Origin: Paraburkholderia sprentiae WSM5005
GTDB lineage: Bacteria > Pseudomonadota > Gammaproteobacteria > Burkholderiales > Burkholderiaceae
Assembly: GCF_001865575.2 (NCBI RefSeq)
Contig: NZ_CP017562.2
Location: 1,674,001 to 1,738,000 of the forward strand
Length of the DNA stretch: 64,000 nucleotides
Direction of reading: 5' to 3'
Positions 51,043-59,940 of the stretch are shown piece after piece. Numbering within the stretch: the stretch's first letter is position 1; the number at the start of each line of letters is the position of its first letter. The translations under genes were made by a program, and so were the position numbers. The notes beneath the pieces are model-generated. The model searched no databases, had not been told where the DNA came from, and worked only from the letters and a program-made list of their open reading frames with translations.

Positions 51043-52062
51043 TCAGTCCGCCGTATCCGCGCGCGCGGGCATTTTGGCCCGCGCAAGCGCGCCCGGTGCG
51101 GGCGACCATACCGGCCGGCTCTTGCGCTGCGAATCGACCACGACGATATAACGCCCCGCCCACGGCGTGATCTGCCGATCGCTTTTCAGCACCCACAGCG
51201 ATTGGCCGGAATCGACCAACTGCGCATATTCCGCGTCGAGAATCCCGTAGTGATCGAGAAACGTGTTCAGCGACGCGGGAATCCGCACGCAGCCCTTCGA
51301 ATGGCGAATGCCGAGCAGCGGCTCCAGCCGTTCGGGATCGGTGGCGTGCATCTGGAACCGCATCTGCGACATGCCGCCCTTGCCCCAGCCGCGTTCGCCC
51401 TGCGCCCAGCCGAGATCGAAGATGCGCATGTCGCGCCGGCCATAGCCGCGGATGTGGTTTTCGTTCTGCGTGCCCTCGGAGCGGAAATCCATGTTGTTGG
51501 GCGTATGTTCGAACACGCCGAGCGGCGTGACGAAGTGGTCGTACTCGCCGGGCCGTCCGGTGGATACCGGCGATGCGCCGATCATCTGCCAGCTATCGGC
51601 CGGCGCCGGGCGGAAGTAAATCAGGAGCGCCTGCACGTTCGGATTGCGATCGACGAGCACCACGTACTCGCCCGACAGATTGCCGAGCTCGTTTTCATCG
51701 AGCGCCGTCTGCAGACGGTCGGCGTACGCGCGCTGCTGGGCGGCGGGTAGTTTGAGCCGGCGCGTCACCTCCTGCGCGAATACCTCGCGTAGCAGGAACG
51801 CGCGGCGCGGATCGACGACGCCGGCCGCGTCGGGCGCGGCGACAGTGGCGGCGTCGATCGTGGCCAGCGGCCGGCTCGCGCTATGCCACGCTTTGGCCGG
51901 ATTGCCCGGCGTCACCGCATGCGCCGCGGATGCCGGCAACGCAGGCGACTGTGCGGTATCGAGCGCCGCCGCGCCGGCACTCGACACGATGCCTGCGCAA
52001 AGCCACGCGAAAATCCTCAGGCGGGTCCATCCGCACTGGCCAGGCCGATCTGGGTATGTCAT
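51043..52062 (-). CDS. L,D-transpeptidase-like (YkuD) exported protein
   Basis: About 339 residues. A Sec signal peptide (FAWLCAGIVSSAGAAA) is followed by a low-complexity Ala/Pro linker, a helical segment and a YkuD catalytic domain with the active-site motif HSKGCVRIP and an upstream His in FQMHATDPE. YkuD enzymes form 3-3 cross-links or attach proteins to peptidoglycan in the periplasm, or act as murein hydrolases in some branches. The ATG at 52062 is preferred to the TTG at 52077. It stands alone, convergent with the EamA gene, with a 435-bp region upstream. Confidence 0.88.
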   Translation of the reverse strand: MTYPDRPGQCGWTRLRIFAWLCAGIVSSAGAAALDTAQSPALPASAAHAVTPGNPAKAWHSASRPLATIDAATVAAPDAAGVVDPRRAFLLREVFAQEVTRRLKLPAAQQRAYADRLQTALDENELGNLSGEYVVLVDRNPNVQALLIYFRPAPADSWQMIGASPVSTGRPGEYDHFVTPLGVFEHTPNNMDFRSEGTQNENHIRGYGRRDMRIFDLGWAQGERGWGKGGMSQMRFQMHATDPERLEPLLGIRHSKGCVRIPASLNTFLDHYGILDAEYAQLVDSGQSLWVLKSDRQITPWAGRYIVVVDSQRKSRPVWSPAPGALARAKMPARADTAD

Positions 52063-52497
52063 CGCGTCTTGGAGCAAACATGATTATTATTGATTGCACG
52101 CCCGGTCCCTACGGCGTTCGGAACGATCGATCTTACTCAGCGGATTGACGCGTGTCGACGAAAATACCATCAAGCCTTCGATCTCTTCAAAACGATTGGA
52201 TATTTTCGACAGGCGACGTATCGGCGAAAAGGCAATTAATTCGCGATTAAAACCGCATCGAAAAATGAAGCCAAAAGCGAGACGCGATTGATTCAATCGC
52301 AGGACCGCCGAAAGCCTCGGTGTATCCCAAGACTCAAACCGTTCTTCACCACAGTTTCAATCTTCGTTAATCCGCGTTTCAGCGCAGTCCGCCTGCTTAC
52401 GGCGCTCCGATACGAACAAAGGCGGTAGGCATGCGCGCGTCGTCGCACATGTCCACCGCCTTCGAAAAAAGCGAGCTTACTACGCGGCCTACGGCGC
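52063..52497. other. AT-richer intergenic region
   Basis: About 435 bp upstream of the L,D-transpeptidase gene. Part of it (52150-52290) is unusually AT-rich and rich in GAAAA tracts, so promoters are likely here. Short open frames on both strands have no ribosome sites or recognisable features. No hairpin terminator for the upstream RRM gene was found with confidence. Confidence 0.4.
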
Positions 52498-52764
52498 TTA
52501 CTGCTCGGCCGGCGGTTCGTCGCTGAACAGATCGGCGCTCGCTTCGAGCGGCTGGCCGCCCAGATGCTTGCCGTGAATCTGCCGCGCGATCACGTCGCCG
52601 ACATACGGCACGCTCGCATCGAGCTCGACCGTCGCGTAGGCGCCGGGCTTGCCGGCGTCCACCACCTCGACGTGTTTCGCGTAGCGGCCGAGTTCGCGCT
52701 CGAGAAATTCACGCACGTCCTGCTCGCTGCACGATTCGGCGATATTGCGCACGGTCAGGTTCAT
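52498..52764 (-). CDS. Small RNA-binding (RRM) protein
   Basis: An 88-residue protein with the size of one RNA-recognition motif. It starts MNLTVRNIAESCSEQDVREF, where NLTVRNI fits the RNP2 strand, and a second beta-rich region GAYATVELD fits the RNP1 strand, although aromatic residues are sparse (Y only). The tail is acidic. The ATG at 52764 follows AGGGTAGG by five bases and comes five bases after the stop of the small membrane ORF, so the two are translated together. RRM proteins of this size in beta-proteobacteria are of unknown target. Confidence 0.75.
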   Translation of the reverse strand: MNLTVRNIAESCSEQDVREFLERELGRYAKHVEVVDAGKPGAYATVELDASVPYVGDVIARQIHGKHLGGQPLEASADLFSDEPPAEQ

Positions 52765-52769
52765 GCGGC

Positions 52770-52934
52770 CTACCCTCGCCGCGCCTGGCGGTTCGTCCGA
52801 CGCTGCGGGCTTGCGACACGCACCGGTCGCAGCGCGGCACGCTGCTTCGCCTGAGCCGCGGCCAGTGCGCGAAGCGCGACGACGCCGGTCGCACCGGCCA
52901 ACCCCATCGCGAGCCATGACAAGTAGAAGGCCAT
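52770..52934 (-). CDS. 54-residue membrane-anchored small protein
   Basis: A short gene with one N-terminal hydrophobic helix (MAFYLSWLAMGLAGATGVVA) followed by a strongly basic tail (QAKQRAALRPVRVASPQRR, ending in RRG). AGGAG nine bases before the ATG at 52934 supports it, and its TAG is five bases before the RRM ATG. The basic tail would lie in the cytoplasm and could bind RNA or membrane lipid. I know no family. Its tight coupling with an RRM gene is the reason to believe it. Confidence 0.6.
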   Translation of the reverse strand: MAFYLSWLAMGLAGATGVVALRALAAAQAKQRAALRPVRVASPQRRTNRQARRG

Positions 52935-53054
52935 CGTTCAAATCTCCTATGCGAATTTCGTGCTGTTGTCAGCATAGCGTGCTTCGGCATCGGACACACT
53001 GCATGCAGTGTCGTCGACAACGGCGAGACATCCCGGTCGGGCTGCTCGCGTCGT

Positions 53055-53405
53055 TCAGTCCGCCGCTTGCACGTTCGCCGCGCTCACCCACCACGCATTC
53101 TTGCCCTGCGGCAGACGGACCAGCACCGCGGAAGGATCGTCGACACCGTCGTCGGCGATCTGGCACACCGGCTGGCCATCGGGCAGACGCTTCACTTCGC
53201 CGGCGGCCTGGAACAGCGCGATGCGCTGCGCATCCAGCGGGCGCAGCTGCCGATAGACGTCGAAGCTGAGCGCTGCGGGCACGTCGCCGCGAATCTCGAG
53301 CGCATCGGCGCGCGCGCAATGCGCGGGCACGGCGGCAAGCGCGGCGGCGCTGCCACTCAGGCAGCCGATCGTCAGCGCAAGAGCAGCGAGACGGGAATGG
53401 GTCAT
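53055..53405 (-). CDS. Small exported hypothetical protein
   Basis: A 116-residue protein with a Sec signal peptide (LAALALTIGCLSGSAAALA, cut before VPAHCA). The mature domain of about 90 residues has two cysteines (AHCARAD and PVCQIAD) that may be disulfide-bonded, and a beta-rich end with a double Trp (NAWWVSAANVQAAD). GGAG seven bases before the ATG at 53405 supports the start. It lies 86 bp downstream of the HNH-like exported protein on the same strand, and the two may be an operon. Family unknown. Confidence 0.65.
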   Translation of the reverse strand: MTHSRLAALALTIGCLSGSAAALAAVPAHCARADALEIRGDVPAALSFDVYRQLRPLDAQRIALFQAAGEVKRLPDGQPVCQIADDGVDDPSAVLVRLPQGKNAWWVSAANVQAAD

Positions 53406-53491
53406 CGTGTTTCTCCGAAAAAGTAAGGGGCAGCGAACCGTTGTTCGGCCAAGGACGCGCAAGCGTGCGGATTCATGACCGCGCGACGCGC

Positions 53492-54169
53492 TCAACGCGC
53501 GCGCTCGCGCTCATGCGTGTCGCCGCGCAGGCTGTCCTCGCTGTCGCCGTCGACGTCGCCGGTCGCGACGTCGAGCCGGTTCACGTCGCAGGACGCCTGG
53601 CCAAAGCCCGCATACACCGCCGACCAATTGCCGACGATCGCCGCTTGCGCCTGCGCGAGACTCAGCTTGCCTTCGCAGACGCAGCGCTTGAGCATCGCGG
53701 CCGCGCGTGCCTTACGGCGCTCGCCCTGCGGGCCGGCCCACGGCAATAGATCGAGATTGGCCGGCGCATCGGGCGATCCGCCGAGCACGATCGGCACGCG
53801 CCGGTCCAGCGCGAACGCGGCGCCGTCATCCGGGTCGATGCCGCGCGCGGCTAGCATGCGATCCTTGTGCGCTATCAGGTCGTCGAACGGCGGCGCAACG
53901 GTTTCCGCATACCCGGGGCGGCAAATCGTTTGGCCGATCGACTGCTGGGTCACGCGGTCGTCGAGCACGGCGCTCTGTTGCGCGACGGCGTTCCCGATGC
54001 ACAGCGCGAGCAGCGCGCCGACGGTGACGCGCAGCGCACGATGCGTCGCGCGTACGCGGCTGCCAAAGACGCGCTTGCGCGCGAGCCGCGGCGCGTTGGC
54101 CGCGTCATTGCTGCGGGTAGTGTCGCGGGAAAGACCGCGCCGATGCGTGTGTGCGATGCCTGCGTTCAT
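53492..54169 (-). CDS. Exported protein with degenerate HNH-like domain
   Basis: A 225-residue protein. A basic N-terminal region of about 45 residues precedes a hydrophobic signal segment (LRVTVGALLALCIGNAVA). The mature part contains DRRVPIVLGGSPDAPANLDLLP, which matches the small HNH-like proteins with the pattern DHxIPLxLGGxPxxxxNLWPE, then a helix and CVCEGKLSLAQAQAAIVGNW, their usual C-terminal half. The metal-binding His of the DH pair is Arg here, so nuclease activity is doubtful. An earlier ATG may be false; the true start could be nearer the signal segment. Function unknown. Confidence 0.65.
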   Translation of the reverse strand: MNAGIAHTHRRGLSRDTTRSNDAANAPRLARKRVFGSRVRATHRALRVTVGALLALCIGNAVAQQSAVLDDRVTQQSIGQTICRPGYAETVAPPFDDLIAHKDRMLAARGIDPDDGAAFALDRRVPIVLGGSPDAPANLDLLPWAGPQGERRKARAAAMLKRCVCEGKLSLAQAQAAIVGNWSAVYAGFGQASCDVNRLDVATGDVDGDSEDSLRGDTHERERAR

Positions 54170-54310
54170 TCGTCAGCGCGCCGGCGGCGGCACGCGGTAG
54201 TTCAATTCGCCAGGCAATTAAAACACATTCAATATGGATAGGTACAAAAGCCGCGCATGCCTGCGCGCTGGCCCGAGCGATTCGCCGGGCCAGCGTGCAG
54301 CTTTCCGCCG

Positions 54311-55975
54311 CTACTTCGCAACCCGCGCCTGCAAAGCGCGGATCCGCCCGAGCGCCTGCGCGTTCGACACCGTCTCTTCGTACATCTTGGCGAGGTCGGC
54401 TTTCAGCGCGGTGCGCGAACCGCCGTCGAGATAGACCATGTGCCCCGACGGATAGAACCGCGCCGACAGGTTCTGCCGCACCTGCTGACTGAGCAGCGGC
54501 ATCTGCTGCAGATCGAGGACGGTCTGATAGAACGGCGTGACGAAATCGAAGAAGCCGTTCGCCGATAGCACCTTGAGGTCTGGATTGAGCGCCATCACGG
54601 CCGCAAGGTCGCCTGCCGTGTACAGAACGATGTTGCCTTGCGAGTCGACGCCCTTTTGCGCGCCGGTCGGATCGACATGGCCGAAATCCCAGTACTTGAA
54701 CGCCTGATCGTTGAGGTCGGTGAACGACGAGTTCGACGTGTACTTCAACTGCTCGTTCAGATACACGTTCCACATCGTCGTGTAGACGCCGGTGACCGCG
54801 GTCATGGTCGGATCGTTGCCGCCGGAGTTCGGGTCGATCTTGCCGGCGATGCCGGTGTCGATTGCGGTCACGCGGCCGTCGTAGGCGCCGAGCGCGAGGC
54901 CTTGCGACTTCAGCAACGTGGTCAGGAACAGCGAATTGCCGCGGCTGTCGTAGCCCGCGATGTCGATGCTCCACGCGAGCAACGTCGTTTTGTCGATGCC
55001 CGTGTATTCGCTGAGTCTTTCGACGGTCGCCGAGTCGGTAGTCGGAAACTTGCGCAGCGCGGCCAGGTAGTCGGTGCGCGCGAACTGCGCGACCTCCTCG
55101 GCGAAGGCGCCGAGATCGGTCGGGCGCGGCGCGACGCCGAGCTTCTTGTGATACCAGGCGTCGGCGGCGGCCGTGGGCAGCGCGCCGACCGGATTGCCCG
55201 ACTGCGTGTAGTCGAGAATCGACGATTGCAGCGTAATGCCGTTCAGATCGACCCCATCCTCGTGCAGCCGGTACGCCAGCACGCAGCTACGCGCGGTGCC
55301 GTAGGACTCGCCGAACAGATATTTCGGCGAATTCCAGCGGTTGTTCTTCGTCAGAAAACGCTTGATGAACTGCTTGATCGAATCCGCGTCCTGATCGACG
55401 CCCCAGAAGTCGCGATTCTTCTTCGGCGCGATCGCCGCCGAATAGCCGGTGCCGACCGGGTTGATAAACACGAGGTCGCTTTTGTCGAGCAGGCTGTCCG
55501 GATTGTCTTCGAGTGAATACGGCGCGGGCGGTGTGAAACCCGGCATCGACGTCTTGATGCGGCGCGGCGCGAACGAGCCGAGCAGCACGAATACCGACGA
55601 CGACCCCGGTCCGCCGTTATAGAAGAACGTGACCGGCCGCGTTTCTTCCTTCTGGTTGTCCTGCGTGAACGCGACGTAGAACATCCTCGCCGACGGCTGC
55701 GAGCTACTCGGATCGACGATCACCAGATGGCCCACCGTCGCCGTGTAGTTGATCTGGTGTCCGCCGATCGTCAGCGAATGATGCGTGATCGCGGCCGTCT
55801 CGGCTGTCTCGGTAACCGAATCGTCGGGGCCGTTGCCGTAGGCGACCGGATCGAAAAACGGCTGGTCGCCGGCCTTGTGCGGCGCGCTCGTGGCGGTGGG
55901 CGCGCCTGCCGAGGCGACGGCATGCGTGTTATGCGGCGAATGCTGACTACCGGAAGCTGATTCTGTATTCGTCAT
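54311..55975 (-). CDS. S10-family serine carboxypeptidase-like protein
   Basis: A 554-residue alpha/beta-hydrolase of peptidase family S10. The oxyanion motif NGGPGSSS is at residues 120-127, the catalytic Ser at S224 (GESYGT), Asp at D477 (NGFFDFV) and His at H512 (PSGHMVY); the Asn-Gly-Gly-Pro-Gly and Glu-Ser-Tyr motifs are intact. S10 enzymes remove C-terminal residues at acid pH. The first 35 residues are polar and Ser/Ala/His-rich with no Sec or Tat signal, odd for a family that is normally exported. GGAG five bases upstream supports the ATG at 55975. It lies 80 bp downstream of the sedolisin gene. Confidence 0.9.
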   Translation of the reverse strand: MTNTESASGSQHSPHNTHAVASAGAPTATSAPHKAGDQPFFDPVAYGNGPDDSVTETAETAAITHHSLTIGGHQINYTATVGHLVIVDPSSSQPSARMFYVAFTQDNQKEETRPVTFFYNGGPGSSSVFVLLGSFAPRRIKTSMPGFTPPAPYSLEDNPDSLLDKSDLVFINPVGTGYSAAIAPKKNRDFWGVDQDADSIKQFIKRFLTKNNRWNSPKYLFGESYGTARSCVLAYRLHEDGVDLNGITLQSSILDYTQSGNPVGALPTAAADAWYHKKLGVAPRPTDLGAFAEEVAQFARTDYLAALRKFPTTDSATVERLSEYTGIDKTTLLAWSIDIAGYDSRGNSLFLTTLLKSQGLALGAYDGRVTAIDTGIAGKIDPNSGGNDPTMTAVTGVYTTMWNVYLNEQLKYTSNSSFTDLNDQAFKYWDFGHVDPTGAQKGVDSQGNIVLYTAGDLAAVMALNPDLKVLSANGFFDFVTPFYQTVLDLQQMPLLSQQVRQNLSARFYPSGHMVYLDGGSRTALKADLAKMYEETVSNAQALGRIRALQARVAK

Positions 55976-56055
55976 GTTCGCTCCAAGGGTTCGTTTTACG
56001 TGCCGTGCGTCCTCGTTCTTACGTCTTGTCGTTGTGCTTTGTGCCGTGTTGCAGA

Positions 56056-57615
56056 CTATAGTGCGCCGGCCACCTTCTCGCCATTGGGACTGCCCAGTCC
56101 CGTGCAGGCGTCCCACCCCTTCGACGCCGCGAAGCTGCCGTTGTTGCCCTGCGTAATGTCGTTGCACACGCCCGGCGCCTTGTACAGCTTCGGGTTGACG
56201 AAACCGGCCGGCTGTCCCTTCGCCGCGTTGATGCGCGCGATCAGCGCCGCCCACAGCGGCGCGACCGCGCTGGTGCCCCCCACCACCGTTTGCGCACCGT
56301 CGACCAACACCTCGTAGCCGGTCAATGGCGATGCGTCGCCCGCGACATCCGGCACGCCGCGCCCGCGGAGCGGCTGGCTGCCGCCGCTCGCCGACGTGGC
56401 CGACAAACCCTGCTGCCACGCGGGTACCGCAAACGCGGTGCTGACTCCGCCGCCGCTCGCACCGCCCAGTTGGCCGTCGTTCCACACGACCTCGCGCGTG
56501 ATCGCCGAAGCCGACGCGCTCAGGTGCGTCCCGCCGCAGGCGAGCACGTACGGACTCGACGCCGGGAAGTCGACCTCGTCGCCGCCGCTCGAGCCGTCGC
56601 TCGACCCGCTGTCGCCCGAAGCCGCGCAGATCGTCACGCCGAGCGCCGCCGCGGACTGCAGCACGCTGTTGAGCGCCTGCATCGACTGGCTGGTCCAGAC
56701 CGATTCCGGCGCGCCCCAGCTGATCGAGATCACCGACGGCTTGTGGGTCGTGTCGTGCACCGCGCGGCTCACCGCGTCGATGAAGCCGGCGTCGCTGTTC
56801 TGCGTGAAGTACACGGCGATGGTCGCGCGCGGCACGATCGCACCGACGATCTCGATGTCGAGCGTGACCTCGCCGTCCGGCCCGTTCGGGTCGCCGCTCG
56901 GCTTGTTGCCGGCCTGATCGACACCGACCGAGGTCACGGTCGGCTCGCTCACGCCGAGGTTCGAGAAATAGGTCTTCAGGTCGGACGTGTTGTAGCCGCC
57001 GCCGAGCTCGATGATGCCGACGCATTGGCCGCCGCCGTCACCTTGCGGAAACTGGTACAGCGACGCGAGTTGCGGCGGCGTGTACGACTCCTGCTGAGCG
57101 CGCGCCGGCACGAACGGCGGGCGGATGCGAAAGTGCGGCCGCGCCTGCGGCCGGTTGTCGAGCCCGAGCACCGCTTCGACGACGCCATGCAGATCGTCCG
57201 GCACGCTGATCGTGCCGCTGCGGCCACGGAACTGGCCGGCCGCGTGGTGCTGGTAGCGCTCGAGCTTGACCTCGAACGCGCTCTGGAATTGCGCGATCGT
57301 GCCGCTTAACAGCACCGAGCGCGCCGCAGGATCTTCGCGCGCGACGGTGAGTCCGTGCGCGGCCGCGAACGCGCGGACCTTCGCGATGTCCTCGGGCGCT
57401 GCGCCGTAGTCTTTCGCGAGCGCCTCGCGCGACAGCGGCTTCACGCTAGCGTCGCCGGCCTCGATGCGTTTCATCAATGCATCGAACTGCGCCTGCTGCT
57501 GGCGGCGCAGCATCACGAAGACGTCGATCCGCTCGGCCGGATCGCATTGCCCGATGACCTTCGTGCCCTGCTCGACCTTCCGCTCGCTGCCCGGCAATGC
57601 ATGCTTGGTAACCAT
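56056..57615 (-). CDS. S53-family peptidase (sedolisin/kumamolisin type)
   Basis: A 519-residue acid serine-carboxyl endopeptidase. Residues ~25-150 form the pro-kumamolisin activation domain; the catalytic domain follows after an Arg/Pro-rich linker. Catalytic residues are E249 and D253 (DGEVTLDIEI), D335 in ASGDSGSSDG and S449 in VGGTSAVAPLW; the Ca2+-site end GWDACTGLGSPNG is present. No signal peptide is seen at the start (MVTKHALPG), as in kumamolisin-type enzymes, which may be released otherwise. AGGAG nine bases upstream supports the ATG at 57615. It is followed by an S10 carboxypeptidase. Confidence 0.92.
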   Translation of the reverse strand: MVTKHALPGSERKVEQGTKVIGQCDPAERIDVFVMLRRQQQAQFDALMKRIEAGDASVKPLSREALAKDYGAAPEDIAKVRAFAAAHGLTVAREDPAARSVLLSGTIAQFQSAFEVKLERYQHHAAGQFRGRSGTISVPDDLHGVVEAVLGLDNRPQARPHFRIRPPFVPARAQQESYTPPQLASLYQFPQGDGGGQCVGIIELGGGYNTSDLKTYFSNLGVSEPTVTSVGVDQAGNKPSGDPNGPDGEVTLDIEIVGAIVPRATIAVYFTQNSDAGFIDAVSRAVHDTTHKPSVISISWGAPESVWTSQSMQALNSVLQSAAALGVTICAASGDSGSSDGSSGGDEVDFPASSPYVLACGGTHLSASASAITREVVWNDGQLGGASGGGVSTAFAVPAWQQGLSATSASGGSQPLRGRGVPDVAGDASPLTGYEVLVDGAQTVVGGTSAVAPLWAALIARINAAKGQPAGFVNPKLYKAPGVCNDITQGNNGSFAASKGWDACTGLGSPNGEKVAGAL

Positions 57616-57886
57616 AGTGTCGACTCTCCTGTTAGCGTGGCGCCGGGCAAGCACGCCACGCGCCTGCGTGGGGCGCATCGTTTGGCGATACGCGGCAGGG
57701 GTTGTTCAAGAACTTCGTCCCACCGTCCGACCAAGGCATTCGAACACAGTTCCGGCGCGAGCGGCAGTCGTCCGAACGGCCGATGCGCGGCGTGGATGCG
57801 ACACGCTATGATGCTGAAGCGGCATTCCCGCCGTTTCATTGCCGCGCGCGCCGTCTGCGCGCACGATCGAGAAATCAGAGGAACCC

Positions 57887-58399
57887 ATGTCAATTTCGAT
57901 GTATCAAGCATCCCTGCCTGTGCTGATTCGCGGTCTCACGAACCTGCAGGCTATCCTGGGCAAAGCCGAGGCGCACGCTGCCGCGAAGCAGATCGAGCCG
58001 GCGGTGTTCACGAATGCCCGGCTCGCGCCAGACATGCTGCCGCTGGTGCGCCAGGTGTATATCGCGAGCGACACCGCGAAGGGATGCGCGGCGCGCCTGG
58101 CCGGCGTCGAGCCGCCGAAGTTCGAGGATGTCGAGCAGAGTTTCGACGAACTGCGGGCCCGTATCCAGAAGACGATCGATTACCTGAAGGAATTCAACGC
58201 GGCCCAGATCGACGGCTCGGAAGGCCGCACGGTCACGCTGAAATTGCGACAGGGCTCGGTCGAATTCACGGGAGCGTCGTATCTGTTCGGTTTCGTGCTG
58301 CCGAACTTCTTTTTCCACGTGACGACCGCGTACGACATCCTGCGTCATAACGGTGTGGAGCTCGGCAAGCTCGACTATCTGGGCGGGATGCAGCAGTAA
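57887..58399 (+). CDS. DUF1993-family protein
   Basis: A 170-residue all-helical protein of the DUF1993 group (DinB-like four-helix bundle). Family signatures are MYQASLPVLIRGLTNLQAIL at the N-terminus, RLAPDMLPLVRQVYIASDTAKG in the middle, and the late LPNFFFHVTTAYDILRHNGV. The two histidine/aspartate positions typical of metal-binding DinB proteins are only partly kept. GAGG five bases before the ATG at 57887 supports the start. It stands alone, divergent from the sedolisin gene. Function unknown. Confidence 0.88.
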   Translation: MSISMYQASLPVLIRGLTNLQAILGKAEAHAAAKQIEPAVFTNARLAPDMLPLVRQVYIASDTAKGCAARLAGVEPPKFEDVEQSFDELRARIQKTIDYLKEFNAAQIDGSEGRTVTLKLRQGSVEFTGASYLFGFVLPNFFFHVTTAYDILRHNGVELGKLDYLGGMQQ

Positions 58400-58545
58400 A
58401 GGGGAGCGGGCGGGTCGTCGATCGCGCGGCGAGGCGCGGCTGGAAGCCGATCACCGCGATGCCAGCCAGCGTCAGCGCGAGGCTTGCCGCGGCTGGCCGC
58501 AACAGCCATAGGGCGCCGGTCGCCCGCTTGCGTGAATCCCGAGTC

Positions 58546-59226
58546 TCAATCCAGCGAAAGGCGCAGCGCGAAGCCGATCAACGCAGCCGAAAAGGTCCAC
58601 CGCTGGATCGTCTGCGCCAACGGATGAGCGCGCATCCAGTTGGCGATGCGCGCGGCGCCGATCGCATACAACGCGTCGAAGCAGGCGCCGATCGCCAGCA
58701 GCACGACGCCGAGCTCGACCATCTGCCACATCACCGGGCCCGCTTCCGGCCGCACGAATTGCGGCAACAGCACCGAGCAGAACAGTAGCGCCTTCGGGTT
58801 GAGCAGATTGGTCAGCAGACCTTTGACGAACGCGGTCCGCAACGGTCGCGCCGCACTGCGCGCGTCGCTCGATGCAGTGGGTTCCACTCGCGGCGCCTCG
58901 GCCGCTTGCCTGCCGCGTGAACCGGCGGGCAACGCGAACCCGGGTGAGCGGAAAATCTGAATCCCCACCCACGCGAGATAGACCGCGCCGGCATAGCGCA
59001 CCGCGTCGTACAGCCACGGCGCGTTGCGCAGCAGCGCGGCCATCCCGCATGCCGACAGCGTCACGTGCGTCGCGCGCGACACGCCGAGCCCCGCGGCGGC
59101 CGCGAAGCCGCTGCGCACACCGCGCGCAATGCTGGTTTGCAGAATCAGCGCCATGTCCGGCCCAGGCACCGCATAAACGACGATCAAGGCAGCCACGTAG
59201 ACGGCCAGCAGATGAGCGGAAATCAT
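58546..59226 (-). CDS. LysE/RhtB-family amino-acid exporter
   Basis: A 226-residue protein with six hydrophobic helices and the family signatures VYAVPGPDMALILQTSIARG in helix 1 and GLLTNLLNPKALLFCSVLLPQF after a longer cytoplasmic loop (ARPLRTAFVKG). Members export basic or branched amino acids or homoserine. It is divergent from an Lrp-type regulator with about 155 bp between, the same arrangement as other LysE-Lrp pairs, so induction by an amino acid is the likely control. The ATG at 59226 is used. Confidence 0.9.
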   Translation of the reverse strand: MISAHLLAVYVAALIVVYAVPGPDMALILQTSIARGVRSGFAAAAGLGVSRATHVTLSACGMAALLRNAPWLYDAVRYAGAVYLAWVGIQIFRSPGFALPAGSRGRQAAEAPRVEPTASSDARSAARPLRTAFVKGLLTNLLNPKALLFCSVLLPQFVRPEAGPVMWQMVELGVVLLAIGACFDALYAIGAARIANWMRAHPLAQTIQRWTFSAALIGFALRLSLD

Positions 59227-59382
59227 CGGAGCATCCTTGTTGTTCGAGCCTCCATGTTGCTCTCGGATGCCGAGGGTTTGCTGGCGATTTTCCGTTCCAC
59301 CGCGTCCACCAATAGCGCAATGCGCTAATATCTAGCTATCTCTTGGCGTTTTCCACCAACCGGCAACAACCACCCTCCCACT

Positions 59383-59853
59383 ATGTCCGCCGCCGATCTC
59401 GACAAAACCGACCGCGCGATTCTCGCCGCGCTGCAAAACGACGGCCGCATGTCGAATGCGCGTCTCGCCGACACGGTCGGCCTCAGCGAAACGCCGTGCG
59501 CACGGCGCCTGAAACGCCTGGAGAACGACGGGTATATCGACCGCTATCGCGCGGTGCTGTCGCGCGCCGCGCTGGGTCTGGGCGTGATCGCATTCGTGCA
59601 CGTGCGCTTCGCGGTGCACGACCGCGTGGTGGCGACCCGCTTCGAGCGCGAGGTGCAGGCGATCCCGCGCATCCTGTCGTGCCACAACGTGTCGGGCAGC
59701 GCCGACTACATCCTGCAGATCGTCGCGCGCGACCTCGACGACTACGGCACGTTCATGCGCGACGAGCTGCGCGGCCTGCCGGGCGTGACGTCGGTGGAAT
59801 CGGCCTTATCGTTGCGCGAAGTGAAAGCGTATGGCGGTCTGCCGCTGACCTGA
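59383..59853 (+). CDS. Lrp/AsnC-family regulator, likely of the LysE gene
   Basis: A 156-residue protein with an N-terminal helix-turn-helix (LDKTDRAILAALQNDGRMSN, VGLSETPCARRLKRLENDGYI) and a C-terminal RAM/ACT domain that binds amino acids (RFEREVQAIPRI, HNVSGSADYILQIVARDLDDY). The ATG at 59383 is the natural start (MSAADLDKTD). It diverges from the LysE exporter and should sense that exporter's substrate. Length and domains are normal for the family. Confidence 0.92.
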   Translation: MSAADLDKTDRAILAALQNDGRMSNARLADTVGLSETPCARRLKRLENDGYIDRYRAVLSRAALGLGVIAFVHVRFAVHDRVVATRFEREVQAIPRILSCHNVSGSADYILQIVARDLDDYGTFMRDELRGLPGVTSVESALSLREVKAYGGLPLT

Positions 59854-59940
59854 GCGCGAACGTGGCATAGTCACGCCTTTTAGTCCTTTTTTGAAGCGGC
59901 GCGAGCCGTTTTGACGCAATCCGACGACCACGGAGTTCTC

